5,903 nucleotides of DNA from Methanosarcinales archaeon (GCA_030672605.1 DAOVGE010000107.1:1-5903); one strand, 5' to 3'. Counted from the stretch's first letter, positions 1-5,754 are shown. Notes: generated by a model not told the origin, from the sequence alone. A program made the numbers and translations.

Positions 1-829
1 TTCCGTCCATCGGGACATGCCCCGGACCCTCGACCATGCACTGGACGCCGGCGGCCCTTGATCGCTTGACCAGCCGCCCCAGTGCAATAATCTCGGCAAA
101 CATCGCATGATCATTGGCATCGGCTATGCATCCCGGTCGCATGCCATCGCCGAGGCTGATTGTGACGTCGTACTCGCGGGCAATCTCGAGCAGGTAATCG
201 AACTCCGCATAGAACGGGTTCTCTTTTTCGTGGTGCAGCATCCATGCGATGGTGAGCGCTCCGCCCCGGCTCACAACAGGTAGGATGCGATCGCCGGATC
301 TGAGGCAGTCGAACGACCCCCTATTGACACCGGCATGAATCGTCATGAAGTCCACGCCACGCTGTGCATGGTTTCTGACCGCATTGAAGAGGTCATCAGA
401 GGTTATATCCGGCAACACCCTGCCTCCTCCCCCGCAGACCGCCCGGTATATCGGAACCGTCCCCACCGGAACATCGATTGCGGCACGAACCTTTTTGAGC
501 ATCCTGTCCAGATCGCCGCCTGTTGAGAGGTCCATCACCGTGTCTGCGCCATGTCTAACCGCAACACGTGCCTTCTCGATCTCCTCGTCGATATCGGCAT
601 AATCGGCAGACGTTCCTATGTTGGCGTTCACCCTGGTTCTGATGCATTCCCCGACCGGCGTTAACAGAGTCTCCGATGCGACGTTTCTTGGAATTACCAC
701 GCGCCCTGATGCAACGAGACGCCGAAGCTTCTCAGCGTCGATTCCCTCCTCCGCTGCGGCGCGCCTGATCTCGTCAGTCGCAACCCCAACCCCACCGTCC
801 CCGCTGCGTACACGGTCAAGCAGCGTCAT
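1..829 (-). CDS. thiC: Phosphomethylpyrimidine synthase ThiC (3' end outside window)
   Basis: ThiC is a radical-SAM [4Fe-4S] enzyme that rearranges aminoimidazole ribotide into hydroxymethylpyrimidine phosphate, the pyrimidine precursor of thiamin. The 276 visible residues carry the family's conserved blocks in order: VIPRN (45-49), NANIGTS (68-74), MDLSTGGDL (99-107), GTVPIY (123-128), TIHAGV (163-168), SRGG (187-190), SLGDGMRPG (225-233) and VEGPGHVPMD (266-275). Family members are about 430 residues, so roughly 150 are missing, including the C-terminal Cys-X2-Cys-X4-Cys cluster motif; this truncation is only the window edge. The ATG at 829 is chosen because MTLL followed by a helical N-terminus is typical of archaeal ThiC and a GGAG lies six bases before it. 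The gene overlaps the end of the upstream membrane-protein gene by 14 bases. An odd point is the glycine-rich VCGGGG at 131-136, just after the IYRA block. A ThiC paralogue or 5-hydroxybenzimidazole synthase (BzaF-like) is a less likely alternative. Confidence 0.95.
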   Translation of the reverse strand, partial: MTLLDRVRSGDGGVGVATDEIRRAAAEEGIDAEKLRRLVASGRVVIPRNVASETLLTPVGECIRTRVNANIGTSADYADIDEEIEKARVAVRHGADTVMDLSTGGDLDRMLKKVRAAIDVPVGTVPIYRAVCGGGGRVLPDITSDDLFNAVRNHAQRGVDFMTIHAGVNRGSFDCLRSGDRILPVVSRGGALTIAWMLHHEKENPFYAEFDYLLEIAREYDVTISLGDGMRPGCIADANDHAMFAEIIALGRLVKRSRAAGVQCMVEGPGHVPMDG

Positions 830-2939
830 GCTGCTCCACAGCGATATGAGTGCCTGCTTCTCTGGCAATCTCGATTAAATGGAGAACCTCTCCGTCGGGG
901 AGCGGGATATCAAGATCCGATATTGTGTATGTATCCTTGTTAATCGCTTTTGCGGAATCGATCAGCCTTGACATCATCTTCTGTTCATCGTACACAAGAT
1001 ATTCGGAACCGGATGAAACAAATCGCAGATTCGGATACTCTTCTGCAAGTATGTAAAGAACGCATGCACGATACTCTTTATTGATGTACATCTCAAACTC
1101 CGATGAGACGACCCCTGCCCGGTCCAGCTCCTTCAGAACGTCTGATGAATAGCGCTTGAGGTTGTCCCTGATCGATTGCTCCTTTTCACGGCAGAGATAG
1201 TCCTTGATTCCCAGTCTCTCGAGTTTGATATCGATTCTCTCCGCCGGGAGCACGATTGTGTCCTCGTGCCTGCGATATTGATCCGCATCCACGATCAGTT
1301 GATACTTCCCCTCGCCGGGATTTTCGATCGTGACAGACCCATCCTCGCCTGTTATCTGGTGCAGGGTGACGCCGATCCCACTTCCGCGCACAATCGTTAT
1401 CTTCGCGTCCCGGATTACGTTTTCGCACGTATCCGCCTCCGTATCCGTATCCGTATCCGCATCTAAATCAGCGCCCGTGACCATGATTGTCAGCGGGTTC
1501 TCGATTGTCTTTGCGCCCTCTGCAAGGTGCAGCGTTCTGTTGCTGTATGACGCATCCGGGTGGTAGTAATCGTACAGACGCAGGAAGTCTTCGGGATGCG
1601 CAACCTTCAGAGCCGCCTCAGGGACGCTGCCGTTAGAAACCAACCCCTTCTTGATCTGGCGTTCGACGGTCTGGTGATAACTATTCAGTATTTTATATGC
1701 TTTGCGATCCGCATGCAAGGCTGGCATCAGTTCACCGATCATGGATGCAAACGAGGCGGCAGCACTCTCGATATTCTCCTTGCCCAGTGCATACTCCTTC
1801 TCTTCCAGCCCGCTCTCCTTCCAGAAATAGTCAGGAACCATGAACTCCTTGATCTGTGTCTCTGTATCAGATAGCTCGGTATGCATCCGATCAACGATAT
1901 CCTGGCAGTGTTTTACGAACGCGTCCCCGATCTCGTTCAGTTGCACGAGCTTCTCAGGGCTCAATAAGGCGACCACAGTCTCCTTGAATTCCATAAATTT
2001 TTTATCATCGATTGCGCCGGTTGTACCAGTTGTACCGGTCGAATCGGCAGCATTGAATGTATTGACCGCATCGATTGCGTTGTCAAGAGCACTGACAAGC
2101 GAGCTCCGATATGCCTGAAACTCCTCTTCTGTTGCGGTCTTGAGTGTTGCGATGTCCTGCTCAAGCGTGGAGACTGCCCCGCTGTAATCCTGCTTATCCA
2201 GCGCATCCTCGACCTGCGCGGCGGACGTATCACCGGTGTGATACTCTGCAAGCTTCTTCGCATCATCCACGCACCCTCGCAACACATCTTCGGTAATGAT
2301 CTTCAGACGATCCAGATAATATGTGATTTCATCGAGATTTTTCGCTGGTTGCGCAAGAGAGGCGAGTTCGGAACGATGCGACTCAATGTCATATCCCGCA
2401 TCGCTCAGCGTCCCAAGTTTTGCGTGGACATCCTCGCCATGCTTGATCGCCGCATCATACAATCGCTCAACAAGCTGCGTTTCCGTCTGCTCGAGGCTCT
2501 CTGCGGTGTTTCTGATCGCAAAGAGCGTAACACTCTTGATCAGTTCCTGATCGCAGGTTACTCCCTGGCTATCGGGATCGATTCTCCCCCCAATCTCTGC
2601 CAGACTACTCTCGACCACCGCAATCTCGCTTACGCTCTCCGGAATTGCGATCGAATGCGCATCCTCGATCGCATGCATCCGATTGCGCAGATGGACAAGA
2701 TTTCCGCAGACGCTGCGCATTTCACGCTCCTTCACGCGTGCCGCAGGGTCCTCGAGCCGCCGCTGTTTCACTGATTTGATGTACCATGCCGATGCGACGA
2801 CGATTATAATCGGCACGCCAACGAGCGCAAAGATCAGTGCGATGTCAGACTCGCCAAATATGAATAATAGAACTGTTATTATGAGCACCACAAGCACGGA
2901 TGCTACGGCGATCGCAATGTTTCGTATATCCCGCGTCAT
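816..2939 (-). CDS. Two-helix membrane protein with long coiled coil and a carboxypeptidase-regulatory-like beta domain; function unknown
   Basis: I do not recognise this 707-residue protein as a named family. Two hydrophobic helices lie at residues 8-28 and 33-54, joined by a short acidic turn (GESD). The basic KSVKQRR stretch after the second helix predicts, by the positive-inside rule, that the remaining ~650 residues are cytoplasmic. Residues ~65-480 are helical, charged and heptad-like, suggesting coiled coils, interrupted by a Thr/Gly linker (about 299-308). An Asp/Thr-rich spacer (about 492-504) precedes a beta-rich segment (about 506-575) with a pattern resembling carboxypeptidase regulatory or other Ig-like domains (TGEDGSVTIENPGEGKYQL). 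The last ~130 residues are mixed helical and unfamiliar. There are no visible catalytic motifs. The ATG at 2939 directly precedes the first membrane helix. The gene comes first in a leftward pair with thiC and overlaps it; that may be mere gene packing, or a hint of a membrane role tied to thiamin. A scaffold or stress-sensor role is speculation. Confidence 0.85.
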   Translation of the reverse strand: MTRDIRNIAIAVASVLVVLIITVLLFIFGESDIALIFALVGVPIIIVVASAWYIKSVKQRRLEDPAARVKEREMRSVCGNLVHLRNRMHAIEDAHSIAIPESVSEIAVVESSLAEIGGRIDPDSQGVTCDQELIKSVTLFAIRNTAESLEQTETQLVERLYDAAIKHGEDVHAKLGTLSDAGYDIESHRSELASLAQPAKNLDEITYYLDRLKIITEDVLRGCVDDAKKLAEYHTGDTSAAQVEDALDKQDYSGAVSTLEQDIATLKTATEEEFQAYRSSLVSALDNAIDAVNTFNAADSTGTTGTTGAIDDKKFMEFKETVVALLSPEKLVQLNEIGDAFVKHCQDIVDRMHTELSDTETQIKEFMVPDYFWKESGLEEKEYALGKENIESAAASFASMIGELMPALHADRKAYKILNSYHQTVERQIKKGLVSNGSVPEAALKVAHPEDFLRLYDYYHPDASYSNRTLHLAEGAKTIENPLTIMVTGADLDADTDTDTEADTCENVIRDAKITIVRGSGIGVTLHQITGEDGSVTIENPGEGKYQLIVDADQYRRHEDTIVLPAERIDIKLERLGIKDYLCREKEQSIRDNLKRYSSDVLKELDRAGVVSSEFEMYINKEYRACVLYILAEEYPNLRFVSSGSEYLVYDEQKMMSRLIDSAKAINKDTYTISDLDIPLPDGEVLHLIEIAREAGTHIAVEQHDAA
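834..837 (-). promoter_or_regulatory. Ribosome binding site of thiC
   Basis: Read leftward, GGAG stands four bases before the thiC ATG, inside the coding sequence of the preceding membrane-protein gene. It is the clearest Shine-Dalgarno sequence seen in the window. Together with the 14-base gene overlap it supports the ATG at 829 and suggests that thiC is translated from a shared transcript, with ribosomes re-engaging as they finish the upstream gene. Confidence 0.6.
1429..1464 (-). repeat. In-frame hexanucleotide repeat encoding an Asp/Thr spacer
   Basis: Six consecutive 6-bp units related to GTATCC (+ strand; GGATAC on the coding strand) lie inside the membrane-protein gene. Four units are exact and two differ by one or two bases. 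They encode alternating Asp and Thr/Ala/Glu (about residues 492-504), a flexible acidic linker before the beta-rich domain. As the unit is a multiple of three, gain or loss of copies would change linker length without breaking the frame. Confidence 0.7.
2017..2043 (-). repeat. In-frame 9-bp repeat encoding a Thr/Gly linker
   Basis: Three 9-bp units (+ strand forms ccggttgta, ccagttgta, ccggtcgaa) lie end to end in the membrane-protein gene. They encode a Thr-Thr-Gly repeat around residues 299-308 that breaks the long helical region. The third unit is diverged. It looks like a slippage-generated hinge between two coiled-coil stretches. Confidence 0.55.
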
Positions 2940-2963
2940 CGATTGAATTCTTGGCTCAAGAAC

Positions 2964-2970
2964 TTAAAAC
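2964..2970 (-). promoter_or_regulatory. Possible box A promoter of the membrane protein-thiC pair
   Basis: Read leftward, TTTTAAG is centred about 28 bases before the ATG at 2939, the distance at which an archaeal TATA box would put the transcription start at or just before the start codon. No convincing Shine-Dalgarno sequence precedes this ATG, which fits a leaderless or near-leaderless message. The match to the archaeal consensus is only fair. Confidence 0.35.
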
Positions 2971-3066
2971 CCTATCGCAGGCGCAGGCGATGTCCGTGTC
3001 GGGGACGGTCACAGAACAACATGGTCAGATTGAGTAGCCCCAAACACAGCCACAGTATTGGATAAC

Positions 3067-3179
3067 ATTCGTGCAATTCGTGCAATTTGTGAAATTCGTA
3101 TTATCCGTGATTTATTTGTAGGAATTCCTGTAAAAATTGATTAAATCACGAATTCCGCGAATGAACGAATGGCACAAAT
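3067..3179. repeat. Mirrored array of 9-bp ATTCGTG-type units (long imperfect inverted repeat)
   Basis: On the left arm, five units of exactly 9 bp (attcgtgca, attcgtgca, atttgtgaa, attcgtatt, atccgtgat) run from 3067 to 3111. On the right arm the same unit appears in reverse orientation (atcacgaat, tccgcgaat, gaacgaat, ggcacaaat) from 3145 to 3179. The arms meet in a perfect 9-bp inverted pair (cgtgattta 3106-3114 with taaatcacg 3142-3150), and the loop holds a 10-bp palindrome AGGAATTCCT (3120-3129). By eye the arms match over about 28 of 39 positions with one gap, so a long imperfect hairpin can form. Similar AATTCGTG-type intergenic repeats seem familiar from other genomes, but I cannot verify that here. 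Regulatory binding array, RNA hairpin and inert dispersed repeat all remain possible. Confidence 0.65.
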
Positions 3180-3290
3180 CCAAATATGGTTTTTACTATG
3201 CTTGCACCACCACAGAACAAACGACTTCCGACGATCCGGTGACCCGGGATATCTCGTTACGACCCCTTATATGCCAGCGTTGGTCTGGTG

Positions 3291-3353
3291 ATGGTGCTGA
3301 CGCTGGTGTTATCAGGTTGCTCCGGTGTGCAGTCCGGGATCGTGGATTTGTGA
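3291..3353 (+). pseudogene. Possible remnant of a lipoprotein signal peptide
   Basis: An ATG opens a 20-residue frame, hydrophobic and then LSGCSG, followed shortly by a stop. Hydrophobic residues before Leu-Ser-Gly-Cys are the hallmark of a lipoprotein signal peptide, yet no mature protein follows and the positively charged start is missing. The upstream in-frame sequence is blocked by a stop at 3240-3242. It could be a decayed gene fragment or chance, and a 20-residue hydrophobic match can easily arise by accident. Confidence 0.15.
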
Positions 3354-3428
3354 TGAATGCAGTCCTAACAATGTCTCTTGAACGCCTATCGGAACTCTTT
3401 GCCGTTACTCCCTCGTTCGACCGCATTA

Positions 3429-3436
3429 TTTATATA
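3429..3436 (+). promoter_or_regulatory. Archaeal box A (TATA) promoter for arfC and following genes
   Basis: TTTATATA is an essentially perfect archaeal TATA box and the best in the window. Transcription would be expected to begin about 22-27 bases further on, near 3455-3462, giving a leader of about 100 bases before the arfC ATG at 3562. Weaker AT-rich candidates (TTCATATA at 3444-3451 and 3475-3482) lie downstream and could be alternative boxes. Confidence 0.65.
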
Positions 3437-3441
3437 CCTTA

Positions 3442-3465
3442 AATTCATATACATGGTATGGAATT
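3442..3465. promoter_or_regulatory. Nested palindrome at the predicted arfC transcription start; possible operator
   Basis: AATTC at 3442-3446 is mirrored by GAATT at 3461-3465, and within this lies ATAC-ATG-GTAT (3449-3459), nearly concentric. The element begins six bases after the box A and covers the predicted transcription start, where archaeal repressors often bind. Which protein would bind is unknown. An archaeal riboflavin regulator such as RbkR is a pathway-based guess, not a motif match. Short AT-rich palindromes also occur by chance. Confidence 0.3.
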
Positions 3466-3561
3466 CGGGATGTGTTCATATATTGCGTTCTTACAACCAT
3501 CCATCCCCTCAAACGCAAGTGTCCCGGATTCCCTACTCATACTTATTCTGAGCGTGATTAC

Positions 3562-4242
3562 ATGCATCCGTATGTGTTTATCAATGCCGCTATGAGTGCG
3601 GATGGGAAGATTTCGACGCACGAACGAAAGCAGGTGCCAATTTCAGGAGATTTGGACTTTCAGCGTGTGGATAAGTTGAAATTCGGAGCAGACGCAATCA
3701 TGGTCGGAATCGGCACGGTTCTTTCGGACGATCCGAGCTTGACAGTCAAATCGGAAGAATTTCGAAGAAAGCGCCTGAATTCCGGAGAGGACGAGAATCC
3801 CATCAGAATCGTCGTGGACAGTCTTGCAAAGACCCCGGTAGACTCTGACATTCTCAGAAAAGGGTCTGGCAGGCGAATTATTCTCACAACCCGGTCCGCG
3901 CCGTCCGAACGCCTGGACGCTCTCTCTGCAGCAGGCGCGGAGATCATGGTTGTGGGCGACCACCGGGTCGATCTTGGAGCCGCACTTGAGCGCCTGCACG
4001 AGATGGGCATTCGCAGACTGATGGTGGAAGGCGGCGGCAGGCTGAACTGGGGTCTGATCAGCCAGGGACTGGTGGACGAGATATATGTCTACATCGGAAA
4101 CATGGTTCTCGGCGGGGATTCGGCTCCGACGCTTGCCGATGGTTCCGGTTTCTCTGATGGCGAGACCGCATGCAGGCTTGAGTTGATATCATGCGAAGTA
4201 ATGGATATTGGGATTGTTGTGAAATGGCGGGTAACAAAATAG
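3562..4242 (+). CDS. arfC: 2,5-diamino-6-(ribosylamino)pyrimidinone 5'-phosphate reductase (archaeal RibD C-terminal type)
   Basis: This NAD(P)H-dependent enzyme reduces the ribosyl side chain of 2,5-diamino-6-ribosylamino-4(3H)-pyrimidinone 5'-phosphate to ribityl. In archaea this comes before deamination, and the pathway leads to riboflavin and to the deazaflavin of F420. The 226 residues match the size of the free-standing archaeal reductase (M. jannaschii MJ0671, about 224) and show its blocks: INAAMSADGKIS (7-18), FGADAIMVGIGTVLSDDPSLTV (41-62), IRIVVDS (81-87), LMVEGGGRLNWGL (153-165) and VDEIYVYI (171-178). The VEGGG loop and DDPSLT belong to the dihydrofolate-reductase-like RibD_C fold. 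There is no deaminase domain, as expected for archaea. The ATG at 3562 is chosen because homologues start with a Met just before the PYVFINAA strand. A longer frame from a GTG at 3472 adds 30 unrelated residues. A weak GTGAT lies three bases before the ATG. The last 19 bases overlap the next gene. Confidence 0.93.
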   Translation: MHPYVFINAAMSADGKISTHERKQVPISGDLDFQRVDKLKFGADAIMVGIGTVLSDDPSLTVKSEEFRRKRLNSGEDENPIRIVVDSLAKTPVDSDILRKGSGRRIILTTRSAPSERLDALSAAGAEIMVVGDHRVDLGAALERLHEMGIRRLMVEGGGRLNWGLISQGLVDEIYVYIGNMVLGGDSAPTLADGSGFSDGETACRLELISCEVMDIGIVVKWRVTK

Positions 4243-4904
4243 AGGCAATCGTGTGCGATTACGACCGCACGCTGACCGACGAGTCGCTGATTCTCTCTGA
4301 AGCTGCGGCGGCAAGTCTGATGAGCGCACGGATACACGGGATAAAGGTATTCATCGCATCAGGGAGGAGACTTCCATTTCTGGTGGGCGTGAATGAGGGG
4401 CGTGGCTTTGTGGACGGCATAATCGCAGAGAACGGCGCAGTGATATACGATCCGGGGGATGGCACAAAGACGCTGCTGGGCGAAGGGCTGGACGAACTGA
4501 AAGCCGCATTCGCGGGCGTGGACTTTGTTGCAATCGAGGAGGTGATCGTTGCGACCACAATTGAGCATCTTGAGGCTGTGGAGGCGATCGTGATTAAGAA
4601 TGGTCTATCCGTTGATATCGAGCTCAACCGAAACGATGTGATGGTCATGCCGAAAGGTGTGAACAAGGGCAGCGGCATCGTAAAAGCGGCAGAGATGTAC
4701 GGAATTGAGAGGGCGCACCTCGCGTGCGTCGGAGATGCCGAGAACGATCTCGGGATGTTTGCGGTTGCAGGCGTAAGGGTTGCGGTCGCAAACGCGGTGG
4801 ACGCTCTGAAGAGCGAGGCGGACATCGTCTGTAATGAACCTTATGGGGCGGGTGTTGTGGAGTTTGTGCGGAGTTGTCTGGGGGGCGTTGTTGCGCAGGA
4901 TTGA
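4224..4904 (+). CDS. HAD-superfamily phosphatase, archaeal phosphoglycolate phosphatase type
   Basis: This 226-residue, soluble Cof-type (class IIB cap) HAD hydrolase resembles archaeal phosphoglycolate phosphatase (Thermoplasma TA0175 type). All four HAD motifs are visible: motif I CDYDRTLTD with nucleophile Asp12 and acid/base Asp14, motif II IASGR with Ser46, motif III Lys148 in GVNKG, and motif IV VGDAEND with Asp171 and Asp175. The cap fills roughly residues 75-150. Arg15 replaces the more usual Gly of DxDGT. The ATG at 4224 starts two to three residues before the first beta strand as in relatives; an ATG at 4191 would add 11 residues that look like read-through of the arfC end. The start lies inside arfC (19-base overlap), implying co-translation. 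Phosphoglycolate hydrolysis is the family label. Because some Cof-type HAD phosphatases (bacterial YcsE/YbjI) dephosphorylate the riboflavin intermediate after the ArfC/RibD step, a flavin-pathway role is an attractive inference. Confidence 0.88.
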   Translation: MAGNKIEAIVCDYDRTLTDESLILSEAAAASLMSARIHGIKVFIASGRRLPFLVGVNEGRGFVDGIIAENGAVIYDPGDGTKTLLGEGLDELKAAFAGVDFVAIEEVIVATTIEHLEAVEAIVIKNGLSVDIELNRNDVMVMPKGVNKGSGIVKAAEMYGIERAHLACVGDAENDLGMFAVAGVRVAVANAVDALKSEADIVCNEPYGAGVVEFVRSCLGGVVAQD

Positions 4905-4915
4905 AAACCGCAACG

Positions 4916-4925
4916 CATTTTTACA
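4916..4925 (+). promoter_or_regulatory. Possible internal box A promoter of hemD
   Basis: CATTTTTACA lies in the 43-base gap between the HAD gene and hemD, centred about 27 bases before the hemD ATG. That spacing would put transcription start at or next to the start codon. No Shine-Dalgarno sequence is seen before hemD, which fits a leaderless message; hemD could also be read through from arfC. The TATA match is only moderate. Confidence 0.35.
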
Positions 4926-4947
4926 AAAAGAGACCAATCAATTCATC

Positions 4948-5754
4948 ATGAAGACACCAGTCATCGCAATCATGCGCCCGGAGATGCACCTTGACTCCTC
5001 AATTGAACTTGCTCGCTCGTATGGCTTCGATGTGGTCGCAGCGCCGATGATCGAGCTTGCTGATCACCGCGACAGTAATTTCGATTGGTTTCTGCAGCGC
5101 ATGCTTGCATCCGAATCCATGTCCGAACCCCCATCCAAATCCGATATTGTGATATTCACGAGTGCAAACGGAATCAGATTCACGTTGCAGAAGATCAAGG
5201 ACTCTGAGCGTGAGGGGTTCATTCAGGCACTGAACCTGGCATGTGTTGTTGCCATCGGGTCAAAGACAAAGAAAGCACTGGAAAAGTACGGAATCAGGGT
5301 TTCCATGATGCCTGAGTCCTACAGTTCAGAGGGGATCGCTGAAATGCTCCAGGGGGTCGATTGCAGGACAATTGAGGTTGTGCGGAGCGCACATGGCGAT
5401 CCTGCGCTGATCCGATCGCTATCAGGACATGCCGGTGTTGCAGTGCACGAGACCGTGGTCTACAAACTGGTGCTCCCGGACGACGACAGGCAGCGGATAA
5501 TGATCGAACGCGCCCTTGCCCGTGAGATCGACATCTTCGCATTCACCAGTGCGATGACGGTTCACAACTTCATTGCGACTGCACGATCTATGGACGCAGA
5601 ATCGGGAATCGTGGACGCTCTGAACGGGAGCATCGTTGCTGCGATCGGACCTCCCACTGCCAGGGCGCTGCAGGACTATGGCGTGGACGTAGATCTTGTT
5701 CCGGAACGATTCACGTTCAGGGATATGCTCGGCACACTCACAGGAAAGACTTAA
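4948..5754 (+). CDS. hemD: Uroporphyrinogen-III synthase
   Basis: HemD closes linear hydroxymethylbilane into uroporphyrinogen III while flipping ring D. The product is the branch point to sirohaem, cobalamin, the methanogen cofactor F430 and, through sirohaem, archaeal haem. At 268 residues it has the usual length. The sequence shows the two-lobed fold: MRPEMHLDSSIELARSYGFD (9-28) at the N-terminus, IVIFTSANGIRF (67-78), VVAIGSKTKKALEKYGI (100-116), MPESYSSEG (121-129), VYKLVLP (171-177), FAFTSAMTVHNF (197-208), and a second glycine-rich block AAIGPPTARALQDYGV (231-246). The last repeats the pattern at 100-116, reflecting the internal duplication of the family. Tyr172 lies where the conserved active-site Tyr is expected. 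The ATG at 4948 is chosen because MKTPVIAIMRP begins the first strand; a start at 4834 would extend into the preceding gene. The stop codon is part of the putative rps15 promoter. Confidence 0.93.
   Translation: MKTPVIAIMRPEMHLDSSIELARSYGFDVVAAPMIELADHRDSNFDWFLQRMLASESMSEPPSKSDIVIFTSANGIRFTLQKIKDSEREGFIQALNLACVVAIGSKTKKALEKYGIRVSMMPESYSSEGIAEMLQGVDCRTIEVVRSAHGDPALIRSLSGHAGVAVHETVVYKLVLPDDDRQRIMIERALAREIDIFAFTSAMTVHNFIATARSMDAESGIVDALNGSIVAAIGPPTARALQDYGVDVDLVPERFTFRDMLGTLTGKT

Larger units (their letters stand above)
2940..3561. other. Divergent intergenic region of ~620 bases
   Basis: This stretch separates the leftward membrane protein-thiC pair from the rightward arfC set. It contains putative promoters at both ends, a mirrored array of 9-bp units (3067-3179) and a box A with a small palindrome near 3429-3465. 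Open frames here (3137-3442 rightward, 3196-3426 leftward) show no family resemblance, have odd composition and overlap each other, so I do not call them genes. Between about 3186 and 3353 short frames broken by stops end in a peptide with a lipoprotein-like LSGC motif, which could be the debris of a lost gene. From 2975 to 3066 I see nothing I can name. Confidence 0.6.

Noticed and set aside
2238..2774. 178-residue open frame on the + strand opposite the membrane protein gene
   Set aside because: It is antisense to a well-supported coding sequence, has no recognisable motif, and such antisense frames are common opposite charged helical genes.
3067..3179. CRISPR array reading of the ATTCGTG repeats
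   Set aside because: Units are only 9 bp with no unique spacers and occur in both orientations; there are no cas genes.
3010..3220. Exact 10-mer CACAGAACAA at 3010-3019 and 3211-3220
   Set aside because: A shared 10-mer within a 600-base stretch is not surprising, and the flanks do not match, so it is not a target-site duplication.
3137..3442. 101-residue rightward open frame in the intergenic region
   Set aside because: It starts inside the mirrored repeat, has no family resemblance and no ribosome binding site, and ends within the arfC box A.
3472..3561. N-terminal extension of arfC from a GTG
   Set aside because: The extra 30 residues are unlike the family, whose members begin right before the first beta strand; ATG 3562 gives the standard length.
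4259..4825. 188-residue leftward open frame opposite the HAD phosphatase gene
   Set aside because: Its Ser/Thr/Pro-rich low-complexity composition is typical of an antisense shadow, and the other strand carries all four HAD motifs.
4834..4947. N-terminal extension of hemD
   Set aside because: The added 38 residues are largely read from the end of the HAD gene in another frame; MKTPVIAIMRP at 4948 is the canonical beginning.
3562..5754. A novel defence or mobile system
   Set aside because: All rightward genes belong to known cofactor or ribosomal families, and there are no nuclease, toxin, transposase or integrase motifs in the window.
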